From positions 65,460-129,459 of the forward strand of contig NW_005179160.1 in assembly GCF_000350225.1 (NCBI RefSeq): a stretch of DNA of 64,000 nucleotides, given 5' to 3'. This document shows, piece after piece, positions 57,458-64,000 of the stretch. The notes under the pieces are model-generated. The model had not been told where the DNA came from. It worked only from the letters and a program-made list of their open reading frames with translations, and ran no database searches. Both the position numbers and the translations under genes were made by a program. The stretch comes from Chondrus crispus. Lineage: Eukaryota > Rhodophyta > Florideophyceae > Gigartinales > Gigartinaceae. Position 1 is the first letter of the stretch; every line of letters starts with the position of its first letter.

Positions 57458-57478
57458 ACTAGGACACACTCTTTGCTG

Positions 57479-58084
57479 ATGGAGCCGAGAACGCGAGCGG
57501 AGCTCGACACCGAGCCGGTCGACGTTTGGACAGACCACATTTTGCTTCTGTTCAATGATGCTTCATTCGAGGCGCAAGCATTTCGGAGATTCGCCGGAGG
57601 GGTCACAGTGGCAGATATTTCTGAAATTGATCCTTCGAGAAAGACATACACAACGCATGGTGGTGTTTTAAGGCGAAAGTTCGGGGAATTCAAGTCGCTC
57701 TACGGCACATGTTTGTCTCGATTCGAAGCTTCAGGCCAAGGAGATAGCGAGGGATTTGCTTATTTTGCGAACGGCAAAAACTACATAATGTATGCGTTTT
57801 GCTTCTTAAAAGCTTGCCCTCTACTGCAGCCATTGGAGACACGTGCGTTACGAAGAGAGGCACAACGGGAGGAAGTTGTTGGGGATGGAATTAGTCCTGA
57901 GTCAGTGGTAAGGCGGAAAAAGGAAAAGGGAAGCCCAAGAGATCAACATAGTTGGCATGGAATCCCTGTCGTCCGTCTTCATGCCACGCTCCTCGACTTG
58001 CCGAGGAGACTGAATCAACAGAGCGAGACAAAGCGAAGTATGAGGCGTCTGAGGCCCGGTTTCGTTCAACGCAGGCGCTATTGA
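57479..58084 (+). CDS. Myb/SANT-like DNA-binding protein, possibly Harbinger-associated
   Basis: 201 residues from ATG 57479. Residues 13-110 (VDVWTDHILLLFNDASFEA, GGVLRRKFGEFKSLYGTC) resemble the Myb/SANT-like domain found in the second protein of PIF/Harbinger elements. A basic tail follows (RRKKEKGSPRD, RRLRPGFVQRRRY). Harbinger transposase remains lie 1.3 kb further on, in the opposite orientation, as in divergent or convergent two-gene Harbingers. The chromovirus LTR ends 21 bp upstream, so the original promoter is displaced. Confidence 0.45.
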   Translation: MEPRTRAELDTEPVDVWTDHILLLFNDASFEAQAFRRFAGGVTVADISEIDPSRKTYTTHGGVLRRKFGEFKSLYGTCLSRFEASGQGDSEGFAYFANGKNYIMYAFCFLKACPLLQPLETRALRREAQREEVVGDGISPESVVRRKKEKGSPRDQHSWHGIPVVRLHATLLDLPRRLNQQSETKRSMRRLRPGFVQRRRY

Positions 58085-59387
58085 CGGCTTTATCTCAAGC
58101 GAAAAAATGGAGCGTGAAGCTGCGGACGTAGAGGAGAAAACGCTTTACAATGATAGTGTGAAATCACTCAGGCGAGAGCTTTCCAGTGCTCCATAGGTAT
58201 CGTGGTGATGAAACTGCCTACCTTCTCGACTTCAATTGACCCACTTTTCCTCCTGACCGAGCCCAACGCTCTGCACCTTTCCTCCTTGGCACTCACGATC
58301 GTCAAAAATCCCAATCTGTTTCCCCGCTCTCCCGGCCCCTTTTTGGCAACCCCTGCAGCAAGTCTTCCATCAAAGTGCTCTCACCATTTGATTCTCTCTA
58401 CCCGCCTGTGTCGTGCCCCCTTTGACGTTACAACCTCTCCGCCATCCACATCTGGACAACAGCAAGCTGCAATCGGCAACGGGATAAGAACGGGAGCTTG
58501 AAACGCCTCGGAAGGAGGGAAGTGTGAAGAATGTGGAAGCAAAGAAGAGAACGAAGAGGAAAAACGAGGATCGGGGAAAACGTAAATGTGCGGAGTTTCT
58601 CTTGTGGGGTATTCTGTAGATGGAAACGAAGACGGCGAATCATATAAGAGTGGGGAGGAAGTGGTGAGCGAGGGTAGCGAGAGGTCCCGGGGCATGCGAT
58701 TGTCTCTCTGTCGAAGCGAGGTGCGGAGCGGAGGGGTAGGTATGGGAGAGAGGGATGGATAGTGAAGTAGAGGGGATTTCGGAACGTCTGCTCAGAGCGA
58801 TGAAGAAGCGAAAGTTCGGAGCGCAGGGAGAGGGCGGAGGCGGATGGGAAGTAGGGGAATTGAGACATGCACTCAAGCGGTGATAGAACAACAGGACGGG
58901 AGTGACTTGGTGGATAGGACAGGCAACGAAAACGGGAGTCCTAAACAGCAGAGAATATCGCAAGGGGAGGAGGAAAAGGCAAGGGGTTAAGAAGCGAAGG
59001 TGGCATTAGAGATTCCCCCCTGATTTGTCTCCACCCCGCACCGCTTGTTGTCGCAGTTGTGCCGGTTTTTTGTGGTCGTTTTGAATGTGTGAGTGCTACT
59101 TTTGTTGATGTGGTGGTGTGTAGGAGAATATTTTGTTTACATATGTGTGTGCGGCCGTAGGACAGGCAGAGTCCGTTGGTGGCGCGGGGGCGGAGAGATG
59201 GGGAAGTAGAAGGATGGCACGAATGCCTATTCGCCAAGATATTCTCATTGGGAGGTGCAACGCGGCATGCGACTGTTTCTCCATGCGATTCCTCTTCTGA
59301 TCACTTCACAAGCCCGTCCTCTATTCTCCCCATTATCTTCAGCATCGTCGAAGCACACAGGGGTTCTACCACTGCCGAGAACCGGCG
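58085..59387. other. Intergenic between Myb-like gene and Harbinger transposase
   Basis: Overlapping frames on the minus strand (58381-58963) are Ser/Pro/Phe-rich and look like shadows of purine-rich plus-strand sequence. No repeat or gene recognised. Confidence 0.4.
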
Positions 59388-60291
59388 TCAGGTTCCACGT
59401 TCCACAAAGGAGCTACCGTATCTTTGGGGGTCGTATGAGACCAATCGACGTAACATATCTGCAACTTTGTCCCTCTCTTCTGTATTTTCCCTTACGCAAA
59501 CCCGCCCTCCTTGCATTGCTTGCTTCATGTGCAAATTATTTTGTGTATGCACGAAAGGCGTTCCTCGTACATCGTTCTCCTGTGCTGTATCCAGAGTCTC
59601 GATATAGTTATGATCATCGCTTTCAAGTAAATAGTTATGAATTTTGCAGCAAACAACAACAATGAGAGTGCCGCAAGACACCGAGAAACGAAGGGTGTCC
59701 AAAAACGCCGAAGCGAGAAATCAACATTCCAAAGGCTTGCTCAACAATGATGCGACAAGACGACAAATAAAAGTTAAGCGCGTCCTGTCTCTGGGACAGG
59801 CCAAATCCGCTGTATGGTGTCAACACGTGCTGACTATTAGCAAAGGCGTCATCGACCGCAATGCGTGCCCATGAAGGCAGATCCCCTTGTTTCACTACCG
59901 AATACAATAGCGTGTCTTGAAATGCCGTCGAATCATGAGTGCTACCTGCATGGCGGGCAGAAACAAACACAAATATGTAGTCAGACGCAACAGTGGCTTG
60001 CACGCACAAAGCGTAGAAACCTTTTCGGTTGAAGTACTTGCGTGGGTCTGGAGTGTCGTGTAACGTAGGTTGCCGTACTTTTATAGCAATGCCATCAATT
60101 CCTGCGATGATACCTTCTAGGGGCGAATTACGCAAACTTTGGAATTGCTGCGCTGCTGCTTGGCAACTTGGGATAGAGGTTAGAAATTCGATGGTTGCAA
60201 GCACTTTGTTGAGGGCTTGCAATGTTTCATGAAATAATGCATATGTGGTGGACGTTGCCACACCATAAGACCAAGCAGTAACAGTGATTGG
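59388..60291 (-). pseudogene. PIF/Harbinger (DDE_4) transposase, frameshifted and 5' truncated
   Basis: 60291-59690 reads GVATSTTYALFHETLQAL, then GIDGIAIKVRQP (first Asp), YFNRKGFYALCVQATVASDY, VSARHAGSTHDSTAFQ, VDDAFANSQHVLTPYSG and RIIVEQAFGMLISRFGVFG (Glu). The typical end, CCKIHNYLLES and RDKVADMLRRL, is found in another frame at 59702-59388, so one frameshift lies near 59685. A TAA precedes 60291 in frame; the helix-turn-helix N-terminus is missing or in another exon. This family makes 3-bp TWA duplications, the same as at the Pack element 12976-14403. Confidence 0.85.
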
Positions 60292-60581
60292 TTATTAAAA
60301 AGATTTTTCCTTCTTAAAAAGAACTGCGTTTGAATATTGCCTAAGCCGAATTTAAGCCTATTTATGGCTTTTAGACATAGGTCGCCAATTCGGGAAAGTA
60401 TATTTATTCTTTGCGCACTGCAGCAAAGTGTGTAATTTTTGTGAAACTGTGAAATTCACGGTTTCAAAGAGTGAATAATTCCTTGGAGTCATGATGTAGA
60501 TCAATCTCCTCTACCTTTATGTCGATGAACTACAGATTCGACAATCTTGACCCATGAAGTGCGGAGGCAATGTCGCAGAAA
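60262..60581. other. Short AT-rich spacer
   Basis: Contains GAAACTGTGAAATTCACGGTTTC (60441 region), a small inverted repeat. No gene. Confidence 0.4.
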
Positions 60582-60630
60582 GAGATTGCATATAGCTGGC
60601 ATTTCAGAGATGCCAGCTATATGCAATCTC
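60582..60630. repeat. 21-bp perfect inverted repeat at the 5' end of the phosphatase fragment
   Basis: Arms 60582-60602 and 60610-60630 are exact complements around loop TTCAGAG. The right arm continues into the trehalose-phosphatase-like reading, the left arm is its inverted copy, just as at the U2A' copy (12641-12674). Confidence 0.95.
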
Positions 60631-60966
60631 GCAGTCAGTCGAGCACATGATGCTCGGCAAGCGCTCGAGGAGGTGCTACACGGCAGTCCGATGGAGGTCT
60701 TGATGGGGCAAAAACTCCTTTACGTTCGACCGCGAGGGGTGCACAAAGGAGCAGCAGTGGCTGAAGTGTTGAGACGCTTCGATGTCGAGGGTGAGGCGCC
60801 GGACTGGGTTTGTTCTATTGGTGACGACCTAACCGATGAAGACATGTTTAAATAAATATATCGCAATGCTGACGGGAAGAATATTAGTGTTCACACATGT
60901 ACAGTTGAACGGAAGAGCACTTCAGCCAATTATTACGTACAGCATGTTGATGAAGTGCGTGACTAG
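60610..60966 (+). pseudogene. Trehalose-6-phosphate phosphatase domain fragment
   Basis: The frame shows EVLMGQKLLYVRPRGVHKG and CSIGDDLTDEDMF, the third HAD motif of trehalose-phosphatase domains (alone or at the end of TPS proteins). A TAA at 60853-60855 follows, but the same frame goes on with SVHTCTVERKSTSANYYVQH and DEVRD, the normal end of this domain, to a TAG at 60966. The catalytic N-terminal DxD half is absent. It is a truncated dead copy starting at a hairpin. Confidence 0.85.
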
Positions 60967-61737
60967 TTGGAAAGGCTCACACAAGTAGATGTAAATTCGC
61001 CTTGATGGGGCATAAAATATTTGTATAGGAAGAAGACATCGCATCTTCTCAGAGCCTGTCGCTTAATGTTTTAGTCTCGGCCTTGCCTCCCTCCTCTCAC
61101 TCCGTCGCTTGCTCGTGCACACATTGTTCGGATCGTCTAGCCTGTTTGGCAGCCAACCGTTAACAGTTCGACCGCTTCTCCCCGTTCCACCCGCCCACAC
61201 ATTTGCCGCATCTTACCACCACCTCTTTACCCTCTCACTTCCCGCCCCTTGCACCTCTGACCCCCAACCATCGCCTCTTAACCCCCCTGTAGGGGGGTGA
61301 AGAGGCCCCCGGCGGCTCCCACCGCCGCATCCAGTCGCGCAACTTCTCCGAGGTCGACTTCATGGACTCCGGCCCGGGCCGCTCGCTCATGTCCGAGCCG
61401 CGGTCCTCGGCCTGCAGGACGAGCTCGACTCGCTGCAGCTCGACGACGTCCTCGTCGAGGAGTACTTGCTCGCCAAGCCAGTACTGCGCACATTTCTTTC
61501 GCAACTTTGTTCACACCAAGACGCCACCCTCATGCCCTCCTTTTTCGGTTCTCGCTCCACCTGGTCTACCTGTATACTTTTCTGTATTTGTACAACACTC
61601 TTGTACATCGTGCTTTCTTCTACGAAAGAGGCGTCATACCACTTTCTCATTTATTAGCATGCTAGTTCCTTAAGCCCATCTCCTCACCTTGCCCTTTGCC
61701 ACCTTCTCCACTGGGTTGTACAATAAAGTTGAATCGT
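60967..61737. other. Intergenic; possible gene 3'-end fragment at 61300-61520
   Basis: CCCCCCTGTAGGGGGG (61283-61298) is a small palindrome. From 61302 a frame reads PGGSHRRIQSRNFSEVDFMD, then after a shift LQDELDSLQLDDVLVEEYLL, which looks like a protein tail in two frames. Family unknown; possibly another captured gene end. Confidence 0.3.
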
Positions 61738-62898
61738 CTAGTCGACACATCCCGACATCTTAGTACACATAGACACCCTCAGGTGGTTCCAGGTATTCGA
61801 AGAATAGGTCGACACCGAAGTCATCAATTGTCTCAAACTCTGTCGCGAGGGGTGGGGCCATTCGACATCCTGAAAGCGCACGAAGTGATACGGAGGTTGG
61901 AGGAAGCCTGTGTGACCTGTAGTTGTAAAAGGTGGTTTGGTGTCGTCGGAAATAGGGACCCAGTGCTCGAATACAAGAACGGTATCGCCTGAAATGACCT
62001 CGTTGGTGGCCAATGAAGCATAACCTGTACCAATCATGGCATCGTTTCCCAGACCATTGTCCTCTTGCAGAATAGTGGTGCACTCTTTGGTCTGGTTCCG
62101 ACCTGCTTGAAATATGCGTACAATGGGAATCCAGGGCTGGTCATCAATCTTGACAGTTCCCTGGACGAGAATCTTTGCTATTTGTATGGGGCGGTTGTTG
62201 GGGAGGACGGGGCGGATTCGCATCATTGTGAAGAATCGTAAATATTGTTACAAGGTGGGAACGCTTGTGATATCTTGCTCCATTTGACGCTCTGAGCACA
62301 TCCCTGACTTCTTGACGAGATTCATGAAATGATCAAGGGCGTCGACACCATTCTTGTAGATACTGAAGTAGGTCAGGTAGGCGCGGGCGACAAGGGCAAC
62401 GGCAGTGAGAGGCAGATAGCGGTCGGAGACTGCGTTGCGAGCGATGATGATAACAATGTTCTGGGAGCCCATCTCCAACCCCTGCGCGAGCCATTAGTAG
62501 GGTGCACAGACAATCTCAAAGACGGAGGACAAGGAAGGGGCGAGATAGTACGGACCGAGATGGCTGGTGGTGGTAACGACGACGCCGGGGAGGATATCGG
62601 TCATCCATGGCTCCTGACCTTGGGCGCCGACGTCGAGGACGAGAGCGCGTCGGGTTTCGCCATACTTCTTGTACGCCTGCTGCAGAGCGACTTTCCAATC
62701 TGAGACAAAGGTGTACTCCTCGTAGAGAGCAATTAAGACGCCATCGGAAAGCTCTATGATTTTGCGCGGCCTCGGCTTCTTATAAAAGGTGACTACTGTG
62801 CTGGGTACGAATTTCCCATTCCCTACGTCCAAAAACCTTTCCTTGTATATTCGTTTATTTTTGGGGCGCGTGCAGTGCAGTGTCATGAGCGAACACAC
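61738..62898 (-). pseudogene. Unknown gene in one frame with two internal stops
   Basis: A single minus-strand frame of 387 codons is protein-like throughout but has stops at 62494 and 62248. Segments: RKIIELSDGVLIALYEEYTF, RRALVLDVGAQGQEPWMTD; then GSQNIVIIIARNAVSDRYLP; then RPIQIAKILVQGTVKIDDQP and SGDTVLVFEHWVPISDD. A 30-base GTCTGT..CTACTAATGGCTCGCGCAG piece would remove the first stop in frame, but is very short for an intron. I do not recognise the family. TACCCGGAGGGTG lies 39 bp before its start. Confidence 0.45.
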
Positions 62899-62936
62899 AG
62901 CCGCTCACAGCATAACATGCATCAATGTCTGGTAAA

Positions 62937-62949
62937 TACCCGGAGGGTG
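62937..62949. promoter_or_regulatory. Near-palindrome TACCCGGAGGGTG
   Basis: Matches 12 of 13 bases of TACCCGGAGGGTA at 30197-30209. It lies between the minus-strand genes at 62951 and 62898, upstream of the latter. Confidence 0.3.
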
Positions 62950-62950
62950 T

Positions 62951-63978
62951 TCAACATTCTCCAAATGGGTCTAGTGCTTCCCTAGTAAGGCGCTGGACAA
63001 CATCCGGAATCTTACCGGTCGTGTTCAAGTCTGGAAAGTAAACGAGAACTGCCGCAGAGGGTATATCACTCTGTGATTGATCGTTTTGTTTCATCGGGGC
63101 GTAACGCCTAGTGTAGCATAAGCTTCCTCCTTTCTGTCCCTGTACAAGTTCGAACCACCGCACAGTTAAAACGATATTGTTGCTATTTGCATTCTCAACA
63201 TGTTCAATTCTTCCCAACCAAAATGGTGTCACTTCGGTCACGTTTGATCCGCAATTCACAGTCACCATGCTGCCCCTATCATATGAGCACGTGTCCTCCA
63301 GTGCCAATTCGGTTTCCGAATCATCATGTGATGCCTCAACTTCGCCGCAATCATCGCAAAAAGAAGCAAAATGCTGGAAGTCCCACTCTGGCGGGGCGGA
63401 CTCCTTGCTTTCCATTGAGTCTATTTCAGAAAGAAGTGATAAAACATTTTCTCTGCATCCAATTCTATTCTCTGTCACATTTATGCGCTTGCGATACGCG
63501 CTGATGTCAACTTTGGAGGGCTTATTTGTTTGTATGACTGGTGCTTTTCTCATATCTGGAACAAAATGGAGGAAAGAACCAATGAATCCTTCGGTTCTAT
63601 CAAGTTTTTGAAGCGCTTCCCTCTTTTCAACCATTTTGTACCCGACCAGGCAGGTAACATGAGCACCACCTCCTTCGAGCTCATGAGAATCATCCCGCTC
63701 GAAGACAAACTTTCTGAATGCGAGCATGTTGTTGATTCTCGACGCAACTGCACTTTGTTTATCACAAGCACCTGAAAATTGTTCATCCCAGAGACGGGTC
63801 GCTTAGATATGGCATGGGCACCAGAGGCGTGCGTAAAACCGCGCAGGCACTCAGCAGCAACACAAGGACTGCAACAAAACAAAAAGATCTCAGCAACGAC
63901 ATAGGCAGGCTCTTCGCTCGCAACGATTCGGATCGGTGGAGTATGGCCCGCGACAAAAAATCGCATCAAAAAGCCCAC
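62951..63978 (-). CDS. Hypothetical protein near right window edge
   Basis: The frame 63727-62951 (258 codons) is well formed: HVTCLVGYKMVEKREALQKL, an acidic Ser/Glu-rich middle (EIDSMESKESAPPEWDF), a Cys pair (CDDCGEVE), and an end resembling a BAH/chromo-like barrel (TPFWLGRIEHVENANSNNIV, LTVRWFELVQG). Frame 63978-63750 (GHTPPIRIVASEEPAYVVAE, NNFQVLVINKVQLRRES) may be the upstream exon; GT at 63774-63775 (minus-strand AGGTGCTT) and a TTCAG acceptor at about 63717 could join them. The C-terminal barrel recalls that of the left-edge gene, without clear homology. Family unknown. Confidence 0.45.
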
Positions 63979-64000
63979 AAATCATTGCAGGTCCCTATCG

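Noticed and set aside
58381-58963. Minus-strand Ser/Phe-rich frames
   Set aside because: Three overlapping frames of similar length and biased composition, typical of shadows of purine-rich DNA.
62248-62478. piggyBac-like motif (KNGVDALDHF)
   Set aside because: Only a short resemblance; the surrounding order does not fit piggyBac transposases.

Overview
The window is nuclear DNA of a eukaryote, rich in mobile elements. The best guess is a red alga of the Chondrus type. This is an inference from mostly intron-poor genes, one spliced gene with a yeast-like TACTAA branch point, relics of U2A', HGH1, a trehalose-phosphatase and a steroid-reductase-like gene, and a dense mix of Helitron, Ty3 chromovirus, pogo, PIF/Harbinger and Ulp1-bearing elements. 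No tRNA, rRNA, CRISPR array or bacterial operon was seen. A 100-N assembly gap lies at 8824-8923.

Layout. 1-6.2 kb: a gene running off the left edge (-), divergent from a 659-residue coiled-coil protein (+); a short lipocalin (-); a PrsW-like remnant (+); an Ulp1 (C48) cysteine protease (+). 6.8-8.9 kb: a repeat-bearing protein with a possible cysteine-protease-like C-terminus, lying in a large palindrome that runs into the gap. 9.4-14.4 kb: broken host-gene copies (steroid 5-alpha-reductase-like, U2A', HGH1). The HGH1 copy sits inside a 1.4-kb PIF/Harbinger-type element with 17-bp TIRs and a TTA target duplication.

14.4-34 kb holds the most unusual content: an 1865-residue protein joining an Ulp1-type protease domain to a UPF1-like SF1 helicase (+), a 591-residue orphan (-), a 1244-residue protein with two SWIM zinc fingers and a KDZ/HMGXB3-like putative transposase domain (+), and a PIF1-like helicase (+). 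The spacers carry recurring CTCAAnTTGAG motifs, TACC...GGTA palindromes, hairpins and minisatellites. I propose, as inference, that this is one large DNA transposon or a family of them. The 1-6 kb block may be a relative, because it shares a 16-bp palindrome, CCTATAGGG palindromes behind its genes, and an Ulp1 gene.

34.7-37.1 kb: a pogo-like element with 27-bp TIRs, TA duplication and a DD35D transposase. 38-44.7 kb: a U1-type zinc-finger gene, then a Helitron whose Rep/helicase frame is cut by one UGA; a hairpin and CTAA follow. 44.8-46.5 kb: a spliced membrane-protein gene with one frameshift. 47.3-57.5 kb: a Ty3/gypsy chromovirus with both LTRs, gag, protease-RT-RNase H, integrase with chromodomain, a single TAA inside pol, and a long 3' noncoding region. 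It sits 21 bp in front of a Myb/SANT-like gene, beyond which lies a frameshifted PIF/Harbinger transposase (-). 60.5-64 kb: a trehalose-phosphatase fragment behind a 21-bp hairpin, an unknown gene with two in-frame stops (-), and an unknown gene running towards the right edge (-).
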